From positions 1 through 11,922 of the forward strand of contig JAFYLV010000045.1 of the NCBI GenBank assembly GCA_017556885.1: a stretch of 11,922 bases of DNA. The letters run 5' to 3'. Shown piece after piece: positions 1 through 8,444 of the stretch. Numbering within the stretch: position 1 is the first letter of the stretch; every line of letters begins with the position of its first letter. This DNA is from Clostridia bacterium (lineage in GTDB: Bacteria; Bacillota; Clostridia; Oscillospirales; QAMX01). The translations under genes and the position numbers were made by a program. The notes under the pieces were generated by a model, which was not told where the DNA came from, made no database searches, and saw only the letters and a list, made by a program, of their open reading frames with translations.

Positions 1-969
1 GCTGCGGACAAGGGCCTGATCTTTCTGCCGACGGAGCTGATCGAAGAAAACGGTGCCCGTCTGCGGGAATATGTGCTTGCTTTGTCCGAAAACTGGGGAT
101 ATCCGGCGGAGTTTCTGGTGTGGGTCAGAGAGGCCTGCATCTTTGCAAACACCCTTGTGGACCGCATCGTTACCGGAAAGGAGGAGGAGGAGCTGGTACC
201 CTACAAGGACGAGCTTCTCGATGCGGCGGAACCCTTTGCCCTGTGGGTCATCGAAAGCGACCGCGACATTTCGGGAGAATTTCCCCTGCACCGGGCGGGG
301 CTTCCGGTGGTTTTCTGCCGGGATCTGACCCCGTACCGGGAACGCAAGGTGCGCACCTTGAACGGTGCGCATACATCCAGCGTCCTTCTCGGTTGGCTGC
401 TTGGCTGCGAAACGGTGGGCGAATGCCTGCAGGATGCGGACATGCGCGCCTTTATGGAGCGGGCGGTTTTTCGCGATATTGTTCCTTATGTGCCCCTGCC
501 CCGAGCGGAGGCGGAGGATTTTGCCCGGTCTGTGTTTGAACGCTTTGAAAATCCCTTCCTGCGCCACAGTGTGCTGGCCATCTCCCTCAATTCCGTCTCC
601 AAGTGGCGTGCCCGCGTGCTGCCGAGCCTTCGGGATGCCTATGCGGCAGATACGGCTCCGGCGGCGCTGGTCTTTTCCTTTGCGGCGCTGCTTGCCTTCT
701 ATACCGCGGCGGCAGACGGAACGGCGGTGACCGCCGACGGACGGACGTATACCGTGCGGGACGATGCGGCGGTACTGTCCTTCTTTGCGGAAAACAGCAA
801 ACTCCCGATAACGGAATACGTTCGGAAAACGGCTGAAAAAGCGGACTTTTGGGGAGAGGATCTCGGAAAGTATCCCGGCTTTGTTGAACTTGCAGGAAAA
901 TATCTTGCGGATATCCGCGCCCGCGGCGCCCGCGCTGCTCTGCGGACATTTTTGGAGGAATTGCAATGA
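1..969 (+). CDS. uxaB: Tagaturonate reductase (altronate oxidoreductase), 3' part only
   Basis: The open frame runs from the first base of the window, so the start is missing. The 322 visible codons compare with about 480 residues in E. coli UxaB, so the N-terminal NAD-binding Rossmann part lies mostly outside. What remains is the helical C-terminal domain of the mannitol dehydrogenase superfamily. Recognisable UxaB-like stretches are FLPTELIEENG (codons 8-18), TLVDRIVTG, EPFALWVIE, and a lysine followed by LNGAHT (from base 346), where the family keeps its catalytic lysine and substrate-contacting Asn/His. The enzyme reduces tagaturonate to altronate with NADH in cytoplasmic galacturonate catabolism. 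Its stop overlaps the uxaA start (ATGA, 966-969), and the next gene encodes the next enzyme, which supports UxaB over fructuronate reductase or mannitol dehydrogenase. Family call is firm; the exact substrate is inferred from context. Confidence 0.9.
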   Translation, partial: AADKGLIFLPTELIEENGARLREYVLALSENWGYPAEFLVWVREACIFANTLVDRIVTGKEEEELVPYKDELLDAAEPFALWVIESDRDISGEFPLHRAGLPVVFCRDLTPYRERKVRTLNGAHTSSVLLGWLLGCETVGECLQDADMRAFMERAVFRDIVPYVPLPRAEAEDFARSVFERFENPFLRHSVLAISLNSVSKWRARVLPSLRDAYAADTAPAALVFSFAALLAFYTAAADGTAVTADGRTYTVRDDAAVLSFFAENSKLPITEYVRKTAEKADFWGEDLGKYPGFVELAGKYLADIRARGARAALRTFLEELQ

Positions 970-2435
970 AGGCGGCACATGTAATTTGCAGTAAAGATAA
1001 TGTCGCCGTTGCCCTGCGGGATCTTGCTGCCGGGGAAATGGCGGCGGAGCTCTGCCTTGCGGAAGATATTCCGGCGGGGCACAAGTTTGCCCTCCGTGCG
1101 ATAAAAGCCGGGGATTCCGTCATCAAATACGGCGAGTCCATCGGTCTGGCGACGGAGAATATTCCGGCAGGCGCGCACGTCCATTCCCACAATTTGAAAA
1201 GCGGGCTTGGCGGCCCGGGAGAATATACCTGGGAGCCCCGCGGGGAGGAATTGCCGTCCGCGGAGCTGCCGGGCTTTCTGGGCTACCGGCGAAAGGATGG
1301 GCGTGTCGGCATCCGCAATGAGGTGTGGATCATTCCTACCGTCGGCTGCGTCAATGCGATTGCCCGCACGATCGAAAGCCGCTGTGCGCATATGGCGACG
1401 GGGAGTGTGGAGCGCATCGTGGCCTACAACCACCCTTATGGCTGCTCCCAACTGTCGGAGGATCATGAAATGACCCGCCGATTCCTCTGCGCGCTGGTAA
1501 ACCATCCCAATGCAGGTGCCGTACTGGTGCTGGGCCTTGGGTGTGAGAACAACCATATTTCCGGCATGCAGGAGCTTCTCGGCACGTGGGACCCCGAACG
1601 GGTCGCCTTTCTCAACTGCCAGGATACAGAGGATGAGATCGCGGCGGCAGAGGAGATCCTGGAGCGGCTTTGTGCCCATGCGGCAAAGGCGGAGCGTGAG
1701 CCCTGTTCTGCGGCCGATCTGGTCATCGGACTCAAATGCGGCGGCTCGGACGGATTCTCCGGCATTTCGGCAAATCCGCTGCTCGGACGTCTCTCCGACC
1801 GGGTCATTGCTGCCGGCGGCTCGGCCATCCTCACGGAGGTACCGGAGATGTTCGGCGCGGAGCATCTGCTCATGGCTCGCTGCCGCAAAGAGGAGACCTT
1901 CCTCGCCACGGTGGAGCTCATCAACGATTTCAAGGAGTACTTTTTGCGTTACGGTGAAGGCGTGGATGAAAATCCCTCTCCCGGCAATCGCGCCGGCGGT
2001 ATCACGACTTTGGAGGAGAAGGCGCTGGGCTGCACGCAAAAAGGCGGTACTGCACCGGTTTCGGACGTGCTTTCCTACGCCGACACGGTTAAAAATACCG
2101 GACTGTCTCTTTTGTCCGCCCCGGGAAACGACTTGGTTGCGGCCTGCGCTCTTGCGGCAAGCGGCGCGCAGATGGTGCTTTTCACCACGGGGCGGGGAAC
2201 TCCCTTTGGGTGTCCGGTGCCCACCGTTAAGATCTCCAGCAATACCCCGCTTTATGAGAAAAAGCGCCGATGGATCGATTTTGATGCCGGCCCTCTTCTT
2301 TCGGGTGCAGATCCGGAGCGTATGACGGAGAACTTTGCGGAATATATTCTTGCGGTGGCCTCGGGACGCAAAACGCTCTCCGAGGAGCTTCCAAAGACCG
2401 ATCTTGCGATATTTAAGGACGGTGTGACCCTTTAG
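966..2435 (+). CDS. uxaA: Altronate dehydratase
   Basis: This 489-residue protein has the length of E. coli UxaA (about 495). It dehydrates D-altronate to 2-keto-3-deoxygluconate. An N-terminal SAF-type domain (about residues 1-80, ending HVHSHN) is followed by the large dehydratase domain that opens with GYRRKDGRVGIRN and PTVGCVN. Other family marks are HPYGCSQLSEDH, VLGLGCENN, GLKCGGSDGFSG and FTTGRGTPFGCPVPTVK, with conserved cysteines expected to bind the iron cofactor. The fused N-terminal domain argues for altronate over galactarate dehydratase with a separate small subunit, although the UxaA/GarD family is broad. The start is fixed by a GGAGG at 954-958, seven bases upstream, and by the ATGA overlap with uxaB, so the two are translationally coupled. 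I see no clear hairpin terminator after it; the dtd promoter follows directly. Confidence 0.95.
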   Translation: MKAAHVICSKDNVAVALRDLAAGEMAAELCLAEDIPAGHKFALRAIKAGDSVIKYGESIGLATENIPAGAHVHSHNLKSGLGGPGEYTWEPRGEELPSAELPGFLGYRRKDGRVGIRNEVWIIPTVGCVNAIARTIESRCAHMATGSVERIVAYNHPYGCSQLSEDHEMTRRFLCALVNHPNAGAVLVLGLGCENNHISGMQELLGTWDPERVAFLNCQDTEDEIAAAEEILERLCAHAAKAEREPCSAADLVIGLKCGGSDGFSGISANPLLGRLSDRVIAAGGSAILTEVPEMFGAEHLLMARCRKEETFLATVELINDFKEYFLRYGEGVDENPSPGNRAGGITTLEEKALGCTQKGGTAPVSDVLSYADTVKNTGLSLLSAPGNDLVAACALAASGAQMVLFTTGRGTPFGCPVPTVKISSNTPLYEKKRRWIDFDAGPLLSGADPERMTENFAEYILAVASGRKTLSEELPKTDLAIFKDGVTL

Positions 2436-2437
2436 AA

Positions 2438-2466
2438 TTGCAAACGGGTGACAAAAGTGATATGAT
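2438..2466 (+). promoter_or_regulatory. Sigma-A promoter for dtd
   Basis: TTGCAA (2438-2443) and TATGAT (2461-2466) are separated by 17 bases, the optimal spacing. A TGA directly before the -10 box makes it an extended -10. The promoter starts three bases after the uxaA stop and ends about 26 bases before the dtd start. This separates the dtd pair from the hexuronate genes. Confidence 0.7.
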
Positions 2467-2492
2467 ATAAGGGAAGAAAAGAGGTTTTTATC

Positions 2493-2927
2493 ATGAAGAT
2501 CGTATTGCAGCGTGTCCGCAGTGCCTCCGTCACCGTGGAGGGGGAGCGCATCGGCGCCATCGGCCGCGGATTTCTGCTTTTTATCGGCGTTTTTGCCGAG
2601 GATACCCAGGCGGAGTGTGAGCGCCTGGCAAAAAAGATCGCAAACCTTCGCATTTTTGAGGATGCGGCAGGAAAGACCAATCTTTCCCTTGCGGACGTGG
2701 GGGGAGAGATTCTCGCCGTGTCCCAGTTTACACTCTGTGCCGACTGCCGTAAGGGCAACCGTCCTTCCTTCGTCGGTGCGGGTGATCCCAACCATGCAAA
2801 TGCGCTTTATGAGGACTTTGTCGCCCGGCTGCGGGCGGCGGGTATCCATACCGAGACGGGCGAATTTGGCGCGGATATGCAGGTAGAGCTGTGTAACGAC
2901 GGCCCGTTTACCCTGGTTCTGGAATAA
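2493..2927 (+). CDS. dtd: D-aminoacyl-tRNA deacylase
   Basis: The protein is 144 residues, the usual DTD length. It opens with MKIVLQRVRSASVTV, typical of the family. Both active-site motifs are present: SQFTL at residues 77-81 and NDGPFT at 135-140. The Gly-Pro of the second motif (137-138) is the cross-subunit dipeptide that lets the homodimer reject L-amino acids. DTD hydrolyses D-aminoacyl-tRNAs (and glycyl-tRNA-Ala) in the cytoplasm, a translation proofreading step. A GAGG at 2481-2484 lies eight bases before the ATG. In many Firmicutes dtd sits next to relA; here it has its own promoter and leads a two-gene unit with the GNAT-like gene 24 bases downstream. Confidence 0.97.
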   Translation: MKIVLQRVRSASVTVEGERIGAIGRGFLLFIGVFAEDTQAECERLAKKIANLRIFEDAAGKTNLSLADVGGEILAVSQFTLCADCRKGNRPSFVGAGDPNHANALYEDFVARLRAAGIHTETGEFGADMQVELCNDGPFTLVLE

Positions 2928-2951
2928 ATCTTTCACGGGGAGGATGAGCGA

Positions 2952-3443
2952 ATGATCCATTTTGAGACTCTAAAAAAGGAAGCCTTTGGCGGTATTGCCG
3001 ATCAGCTCTTTGCCATTATGGCAGAAAATATGTCGGTTTACGTGGAAAACGAGGCGGGAACAGAGGCCGGAAAGGTGCTTTGGGCCGCAAAGGCCGGGGA
3101 AGCACTGAAAAGCCGCAGCCGCCGTCTGGTGCTCATCCGCTCGGATGCAGAGCTCATCGGTTTTCTTCTCTACGATATCCGGGAGATGGCGCTCACGATC
3201 GAGGATATGCAGATCAAGCCGGAGTGGCAGGGAAAGTCCAACATTTTCTGGATGCTCTTTAATTTTATTGCGCCGGAGCTTCCCGAGACCCTCAAATACA
3301 TCCGAACAAAGACGAAAAAGAAAAACGCCAAGGCCGACGGTGTTATCCGCCATCTCGGCATGAGCGTGGTGGGAGAGACGGAGGCAAGCTATCTCTATGA
3401 GGGCAAATTCTCCGACTTCCTGCGCTGGTTCAACCGCAAATAA
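2952..3443 (+). CDS. Putative GNAT-like acetyltransferase, function unknown
   Basis: I do not recognise this as a named gene. It encodes 163 residues, soluble, with no signal peptide or membrane segment. The middle reads like a GNAT core: a strand IGFLLYDI (69-76), a strand ALTIEDMQI (80-88), then KPEWQGKSNIFWMLFNFI (89-106) at the beta4/alpha3 position where GNATs bind acetyl-CoA. The canonical Q/R-x-x-G-x-G/A loop is only partly met (QGKSNI), so activity is uncertain. A basic stretch follows (TKTKKKNAK, 119-127), and the C-terminus GMSVVGETEASYLYEGKF resembles the closing strands of GNATs. A strong GGGGAGG (2937-2943) precedes the ATG by eight bases. It is cotranscribed with dtd and ends at a hairpin terminator. 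Fold confidence is moderate; no substrate can be inferred. Confidence 0.7.
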   Translation: MIHFETLKKEAFGGIADQLFAIMAENMSVYVENEAGTEAGKVLWAAKAGEALKSRSRRLVLIRSDAELIGFLLYDIREMALTIEDMQIKPEWQGKSNIFWMLFNFIAPELPETLKYIRTKTKKKNAKADGVIRHLGMSVVGETEASYLYEGKFSDFLRWFNRK

Positions 3444-3454
3444 AGCTGAAAAAA

Positions 3455-3492
3455 GATGCGTGCCGAAAACATTTCGGCGCGTATCATTTTTT
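3455..3492 (+). terminator. Rho-independent terminator after the dtd unit
   Basis: A 14-base-pair stem (3455-3468 with 3472-3485, two G-U pairs) with a three-base loop is followed by A and six T (3487-3492). It starts 11 bases after the stop of the GNAT-like gene. Its T-run abuts the uvrB promoter. Confidence 0.85.
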
Positions 3493-3501
3493 GCGGAAAT
3501 G

Positions 3502-3510
3502 TGGTATAAT
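3502..3510 (+). promoter_or_regulatory. Extended -10 promoter for uvrBA
   Basis: TGG followed by a perfect TATAAT (3505-3510) forms an extended -10 element 38 bases before the uvrB start. No good -35 box lies 16-18 bases upstream, because that space is occupied by the terminator's 3' arm and T-run. The extended -10 probably compensates. Confidence 0.7.
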
Positions 3511-3514
3511 AAAC

Positions 3515-3528
3515 AGAACGAATTTTCG
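3515..3528 (+). promoter_or_regulatory. Candidate LexA/DinR (SOS) operator of uvrBA
   Basis: The stretch GAACGAATTTTC (3516-3527) matches the Gram-positive SOS core GAAC-N4-GTTC at seven of eight defined positions. The mismatch is T for G at 3524. It begins six bases downstream of the -10 box, where a bound repressor would block initiation. uvrBA is a known SOS regulon member in Bacillus, which supports the call. A separate 10-base palindrome TTTTCGAAAA (3523-3532) overlaps it and could be the true symmetric element or coincidence. Confidence 0.5.
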
Positions 3529-3547
3529 AAAAAAGGAGGGCACCGCT

Positions 3548-5542
3548 ATGGACTGCTTCAAGCTTTCCTCCAAATTTGCCCCGACGGGCGACCAGCCCGA
3601 AGCCATCGATGCCCTCTGCCGCGGGCTGGAGGCGGGCATCTCGGAGCAGACGCTCTTAGGCGTTACCGGCTCCGGAAAGACCTTTACCATGGCAAATATC
3701 ATTGCCCGCTGTAACCGACCGACACTGGTGCTGGCACATAATAAGACCCTTGCTGCCCAGCTTTGTGCGGAATTCCGGGAATTTTTCCCGGAAAATGCCG
3801 TGGAATATTTCGTTTCCTACTTTGATTATTACCAGCCGGAGGCCTACATTCCCTCCACGGATACCTACATTGAAAAGGACTCCTCCACCAATGAGGAGAT
3901 CGACCGCCTGCGCCATTCCGCCACCTCCGCCCTTTTTGAGCGGCGAGACGTCATCGTGGTGGCCTCCGTTTCCTGCATTTACGGTCTCGGTGACCCCGTG
4001 GACTACGGAAAACTGGTCATTTCCCTGCGCCCGGGCATGAACATGGACCGGGATACCCTCATCCGTCGGCTGGTGGCCAACCGATTTGACCGCAACGATA
4101 TGGCCATCGGCCGTAACCGCTTCCGTGTGCGCGGCGATACGGTGGAGCTTATGCCCTCCTGGTCAGAATCCCGGCTCATCCGGGTGGAATTCTTCGGGGA
4201 TGAGATCGACCGCCTCTCGGAGGTCGATCCTCTGACCGGCCGCCCCATCCGAACGCTCAATCATGCCGCCATTTATCCCGCAAACCACTTTATCACCACC
4301 GACGATAAGATGGAGATCGCCCTGAAAAACATCGAGGCGGAATTTATCGAGCGGGAAAAGTATTTCCTCGACAACGGGATGTATCTGGAGGCGGAGCGCA
4401 TCCGCCAGCGCACCACCTACGATCTGGAGATGATGCGGGAGATCGGCTACTGCAGCGGCATCGAGAACTATTCCCGCCAGCTGGACGGCCGCGCCGCGGG
4501 CACACCGCCCTGGACGCTGATGGACTATTTCCCCAAGGATTTTCTGATGTTCGTGGACGAGTCCCATGTGTCGCTGCCCCAGGTCCGGGGTATGTATGCC
4601 GGTGACCGCGCCCGCAAGGAAAACCTTGTGCGCTACGGCTTCCGCCTTCCAAGCGCCTTGGATAACCGCCCGCTGACCTTTACGGAATTTGAGGGGCGCA
4701 TCAATCAGGTTATCTACGTTTCCGCCACCCCGGCAGAGTATGAGACCACCCGCTCGGGACAGATCGCGGAGCAGGTCATTCGCCCCACCGGTCTTCTCGA
4801 CCCGGAGGTGGAGATCCGCCCCGTGGAGGGACAGGTGGACGATCTCATTGGCGAGATCCGCCTGCGGGAGGAGCGGGGCGAGCGTGTGCTTGTCACCACC
4901 CTTACCAAGAAAATGGCGGAGGATCTCACCGCCTATATGGAGCAGATCGGCATCCGTGTGCGCTATATGCACCATCAGGTGGACAATATGGAGCGCATGG
5001 CGCTCATTCGGGATCTGCGCCTGGGAAAATTTGACGTGCTCATCGGCATTAACCTTCTGCGTGAGGGCCTGGATATCCCGGAGGTTTCGCTTGTTGCGGT
5101 GCTGGATGCCGACCAGGAGGGCTTCCTCCGTTCGGAGACCTCTCTTGTGCAGATCATTGGCCGTGCCGCCCGAAATGCGGAAGGCCGCGTGATCCTCTAT
5201 GCCGACCGCATGACCGATTCCATCCGCGGCGCGGTGGAGGAGACCGACCGCCGCCGCAAGATCCAGCGGGCCTACAACGAGGCGCACGGTATCGTACCGA
5301 AGACCATCATCAAGGAGGTGCGGGACGTGCTTTCCATCGGCGCGGCTGAGGAGCAGCAGGATCCCGATGCAGCCCCCATGACGGAAGAGGCGCGCCGCGA
5401 ACGTATTGCCGCGCTGACGGCAGAAATGAAGACGGCGGCACAGAATCTGGAATTTGAATACGCGGCGGAGCTGCGGGATCGCATCATCCGCCTGCAGGAT
5501 AAAAAAGAGCCCGGCAAAGGCCGGCGCAGAGGCAAAAAATGA
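3548..5542 (+). CDS. uvrB: Excinuclease ABC subunit B
   Basis: UvrB (664 residues; the family is about 660-675) is the damage-verifying helicase of nucleotide excision repair. UvrA loads it onto DNA, and it then recruits UvrC. Visible parts in order are Walker A GVTGSGKT (38-45), the DNA-clamping beta-hairpin region starting YFDYYQPEAYIPSTDTYIEK (from residue 91), the Walker B/DEAD-like box DESH (337-340), motif SATPAEYE, helicase motif VI QIIGRAARN (535-543), and a C-terminal UVR domain (about 626-655) that binds UvrC. The frame is open 19 codons further upstream, but the start at 3548 is preceded by GGAGG (3535-3539) at eight bases and gives the usual MDCFKLSSKFAPTGDQPEAI N-terminus. The upstream extension would also overlap the promoter. 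Its stop overlaps the uvrA start. Confidence 0.98.
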   Translation: MDCFKLSSKFAPTGDQPEAIDALCRGLEAGISEQTLLGVTGSGKTFTMANIIARCNRPTLVLAHNKTLAAQLCAEFREFFPENAVEYFVSYFDYYQPEAYIPSTDTYIEKDSSTNEEIDRLRHSATSALFERRDVIVVASVSCIYGLGDPVDYGKLVISLRPGMNMDRDTLIRRLVANRFDRNDMAIGRNRFRVRGDTVELMPSWSESRLIRVEFFGDEIDRLSEVDPLTGRPIRTLNHAAIYPANHFITTDDKMEIALKNIEAEFIEREKYFLDNGMYLEAERIRQRTTYDLEMMREIGYCSGIENYSRQLDGRAAGTPPWTLMDYFPKDFLMFVDESHVSLPQVRGMYAGDRARKENLVRYGFRLPSALDNRPLTFTEFEGRINQVIYVSATPAEYETTRSGQIAEQVIRPTGLLDPEVEIRPVEGQVDDLIGEIRLREERGERVLVTTLTKKMAEDLTAYMEQIGIRVRYMHHQVDNMERMALIRDLRLGKFDVLIGINLLREGLDIPEVSLVAVLDADQEGFLRSETSLVQIIGRAARNAEGRVILYADRMTDSIRGAVEETDRRRKIQRAYNEAHGIVPKTIIKEVRDVLSIGAAEEQQDPDAAPMTEEARRERIAALTAEMKTAAQNLEFEYAAELRDRIIRLQDKKEPGKGRRRGKK

Positions 5543-8382
5543 GAGAAAATATCGTGGTCCGCGGCGCGCGGCAGCACAATCTGAAAAATATCGACGTGGA
5601 GATCCCACGGGACAAGCTGGTGGTTATCACCGGCCTTTCCGGTTCGGGAAAATCCTCCCTTGCCTTCGACACCATTTATGCCGAGGGTCAGCGGCGGTAT
5701 GTGGAATCCCTTTCCTCCTATGCCAGGATGTTCCTTGGGCAAATGGACAAGCCGGATGTGGACTCCATCGAGGGGCTTTCTCCCGCCATCTCCATTGATC
5801 AGAAGACGACCTCCAAGAATCCGCGTTCCACTGTGGGAACCGTGACGGAGATCTATGACTATCTGCGCCTTCTTTGGGCGCGGGCGGGTACGCCCCACTG
5901 CCCCAAGTGCGGCAAGGAGATCGCCCGACAGACGGTGGATCAGATCCTTGACAAGCTCATGAGCCTTCCCGAGGGCAGCCGCATGACGGTTATGGCACCC
6001 ATCGTGCGCGGCAGAAAAGGCGAATATAAAAAGCAGTTTGAATCCGCTACCCGAGCAGGCTATGTCCGTGCCCGTGTGGACGGAAATATGTACGAGCTGA
6101 CGGAAGAGATCCCGCTGGATAAAAACAAAAAGCATTCCATCGAGATCGTCGTTGACCGCCTTATCATGCGTCCCGATGTTCGCGGACGGCTGGCGGATTC
6201 CGTGGAGACGGCCTCCAACCTTGCCGGCGGACTGGTTATCGTGCATGTGGACGGGGAGGATATGCTCTTTTCGCAGAATTACGCCTGCGAGGACTGCTGC
6301 GTGAGTCTGCCGGAGCTGGAACCCCGACTTTTCTCTTTTAACAATCCTTCCGGCGCCTGTCCGGAGTGCTCCGGTCTCGGCTTCCGGATGGAGATCGATC
6401 CGGAACTCTTTATCCCCGACCGCGACAAAACCATCGCGGAGGGCGCGATCGTAGCCAGCGGCTGGAACTATTCCGACCGCACGGGTATGTGCAAAATGTA
6501 TTTTGATGCTGTGGCCGCGCATTACGGTGTTCCGCTGGATGTGCCCGTCCGTGAGCTGACGGATGCGCAGCTGCATCCCTTCCTCTTTGGAACGGGCGGC
6601 GAAAAACTGAAAATGAGCTATCAGAGCTCCCGTGCAAGCTCGGTCTATACCGCGGCCTTTGAGGGCGTCGTCAACAACCTGAAGCGCCGCTACAACGAGA
6701 CCCAGTCGGATGAGATGCGTGCCCAGATGGAGCAGTATATGACCAGCGTGCCCTGCTCGGCCTGCGGCGGAAAGAGACTTTCTCCGGCGGCCCTTTCTGT
6801 GACGGTGGGCGGCATGACCATTGCGGAATTCTGCGACAGGAGTGTTGCAGAGGCGCTGGAGATCGTCCGGGAACTGAAACTGTACGGTAAGGATGCTGTG
6901 GTCGCGGATAAGATCCGCAAGGAGATCCTCGCAAGACTTGACTTCCTGCGCAGCGTGGGACTTTCCTACCTCACCCTTTCCCGTACGGCGGCCACCCTTT
7001 CCGGCGGTGAAAGCCAGCGTATCCGGCTGGCTACGCAGATCGGCTCCTCTCTGATGGGCGTGCTCTATATCCTCGACGAGCCGAGCATCGGTCTCCATCA
7101 GCGGGACAATGAGCGGCTGCTCCGCGCCCTGCGGGAGCTTTGCGATCTCGGAAATACCCTCATCGTGGTGGAACACGATGAGGATACCATGTTTGCCGCC
7201 GATTACATCATCGATGTTGGACCCGGTGCCGGTCTGTCGGGCGGAGAGATCGTTGCGGCAGGCACGGCTGAGGAGATCATGGCGTGTCACGAGTCTCCCA
7301 CCGGCGAGTATCTTTCCGGACGGAAGTTTATTCCCATCCCTGCAAAAAAGCGTGAGGGAAACGGAAACTCTCTCATCGTTCGCGGTGCGGCAGAACACAA
7401 TCTCAAGGGCATCGATGTGGAATTCCCCCTGGGCAAGTTTATTGCCGTTACGGGCGTTTCCGGATCGGGGAAATCCTCGCTGGTCAATGAGATCCTCACC
7501 CGCCGTCTTTCGGCGGAGCTTAACGGCGCGCGCCGGTCCTGGGGCAAGCACGACCGCATTGAGGGCATCGATGCGCTGGATAAGATCATCAGCATCGATC
7601 AGTCGCCTATCGGACGGACGCCTCGGTCAAACCCCGCCACCTACACCGGTATCTTTAACGATATCCGCGAGCTTTTTGCCGCAACGCGGGAGGCCAAGGC
7701 CCGGGGATACGGCCCCGGCCGCTTCTCCTTCAATATCAAGGGCGGCCGATGTGAGGCATGTGCCGGTGACGGTATGCTCAAGATCGAGATGCACTTCCTG
7801 CCGGATGTCTATGTGCCTTGCGACGTCTGCGGCGGTCAGCGCTACAACCGCGAGACCCTTGAGGTTCGTTATAAGGACAAAAACATTGCCGAGGTGCTGG
7901 ATATGACTGTGGCGGAAGCGCTGGAGTTCTTCTCTGCGGTGCCGAAGCTCAAGCGCAAGCTGGAGATCCTGGACCGTGTGGGTCTTTCCTACGTCAAGCT
8001 CGGTCAGCCATCCACCACCCTTTCCGGCGGTGAGGCGCAGCGCGTCAAGCTGGCCACCGAGCTTTCCCGGCAGGCCACCGGACGTACACTTTATGTGCTG
8101 GATGAGCCTACCACAGGCCTGCATATCGACGACGTGCGGCGGCTGCTGGACGTGCTGGGTGAGCTCTGTAACCGCGGCAACACCATTCTGGTCATCGAGC
8201 ACAACATGGAAATGATCAAATGCGCCGACCATATCATCGACCTCGGACCCGAGGGCGGTGACGGCGGCGGTGAGCTCGTCTATGCAGGCATACCGGAAGA
8301 TGCGGTACACTGTGCCGCCTCCCATACCGGACGGTGTCTTGCGGAATATTACGCCCGCCATCCCGGACAAAAAACGGAATAA
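5539..8382 (+). CDS. uvrA: Excinuclease ABC subunit A
   Basis: UvrA (947 residues, the normal length) is the dimeric damage-sensing ATPase of nucleotide excision repair. It has two ABC modules. Module I has Walker A GLSGSGKS (32-39), signature SGGESQ (488-493) and Walker B ILDEPS with D513-E514. Module II has Walker A GVSGSGKS (639-646), signature SGGEAQ (829-834) and DEPTTG from 855. Zinc-binding cysteine pairs are CEDC (250-253) with CPEC (274-277), and CEAC (738-741) with CDVC (761-764). An extra CPKCG near residue 120 is also common in the family. The start overlaps the uvrB stop (ATGA), with AGAGG at 5528-5532. All catalytic motifs are intact, so this is a functional UvrA rather than a drug-resistance paralog. 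A terminator-like hairpin begins 11 bases after the stop. Confidence 0.98.
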   Translation: MRENIVVRGARQHNLKNIDVEIPRDKLVVITGLSGSGKSSLAFDTIYAEGQRRYVESLSSYARMFLGQMDKPDVDSIEGLSPAISIDQKTTSKNPRSTVGTVTEIYDYLRLLWARAGTPHCPKCGKEIARQTVDQILDKLMSLPEGSRMTVMAPIVRGRKGEYKKQFESATRAGYVRARVDGNMYELTEEIPLDKNKKHSIEIVVDRLIMRPDVRGRLADSVETASNLAGGLVIVHVDGEDMLFSQNYACEDCCVSLPELEPRLFSFNNPSGACPECSGLGFRMEIDPELFIPDRDKTIAEGAIVASGWNYSDRTGMCKMYFDAVAAHYGVPLDVPVRELTDAQLHPFLFGTGGEKLKMSYQSSRASSVYTAAFEGVVNNLKRRYNETQSDEMRAQMEQYMTSVPCSACGGKRLSPAALSVTVGGMTIAEFCDRSVAEALEIVRELKLYGKDAVVADKIRKEILARLDFLRSVGLSYLTLSRTAATLSGGESQRIRLATQIGSSLMGVLYILDEPSIGLHQRDNERLLRALRELCDLGNTLIVVEHDEDTMFAADYIIDVGPGAGLSGGEIVAAGTAEEIMACHESPTGEYLSGRKFIPIPAKKREGNGNSLIVRGAAEHNLKGIDVEFPLGKFIAVTGVSGSGKSSLVNEILTRRLSAELNGARRSWGKHDRIEGIDALDKIISIDQSPIGRTPRSNPATYTGIFNDIRELFAATREAKARGYGPGRFSFNIKGGRCEACAGDGMLKIEMHFLPDVYVPCDVCGGQRYNRETLEVRYKDKNIAEVLDMTVAEALEFFSAVPKLKRKLEILDRVGLSYVKLGQPSTTLSGGEAQRVKLATELSRQATGRTLYVLDEPTTGLHIDDVRRLLDVLGELCNRGNTILVIEHNMEMIKCADHIIDLGPEGGDGGGELVYAGIPEDAVHCAASHTGRCLAEYYARHPGQKTE

Positions 8383-8393
8383 TGCATAAATTT

Positions 8394-8444
8394 GCCCTCC
8401 CGAACTTATACTTGTACAGAAAAGTATGCGGGAGGGCGTTTTTT
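8394..8444 (+). terminator. Terminator-like hairpin after uvrA that contains the tspO ribosome binding site
   Basis: GCCCTCCCG (8394-8402) pairs perfectly with CGGGAGGGC (8429-8437). Inside, ATACTT (8408-8413) pairs with AAGTAT (8422-8427) around an eight-base loop. G and then six T (8439-8444) follow, giving a classic intrinsic terminator shape. The 3' arm contains GGGAGG, the only ribosome binding site for the tspO start at 8445, so the folded form would both terminate transcription and hide that site. Confidence 0.8.

Noticed and set aside
2436..2492. Possible terminator after uxaA
   Set aside because: No inverted repeat with a T-run is visible; the gap is taken up by the dtd promoter and leader.
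699..2960. A 753-residue open frame antisense to uxaA and dtd
   Set aside because: It lies opposite two well-recognised genes, its translation shows no family motifs, and it ends inside uxaB. GC-rich codon bias readily keeps the opposite strand open.
3491..3547. Upstream extension of uvrB by 19 codons
   Set aside because: The extension covers the -10 box and the operator and has no ribosome binding site. The start at 3548 has an ideal GGAGG and the family-standard N-terminus.
4163..5608. A 481-residue open frame antisense to uvrB
   Set aside because: It is fully opposite uvrB's conserved helicase motifs, with no binding site or motif support.
5272..7551. A 759-residue open frame antisense to uvrB/uvrA
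   Set aside because: Same cause: it mirrors the coding bias of uvrA and spans the uvrB-uvrA junction. Its translation is arginine/glycine-rich with no recognisable domain.
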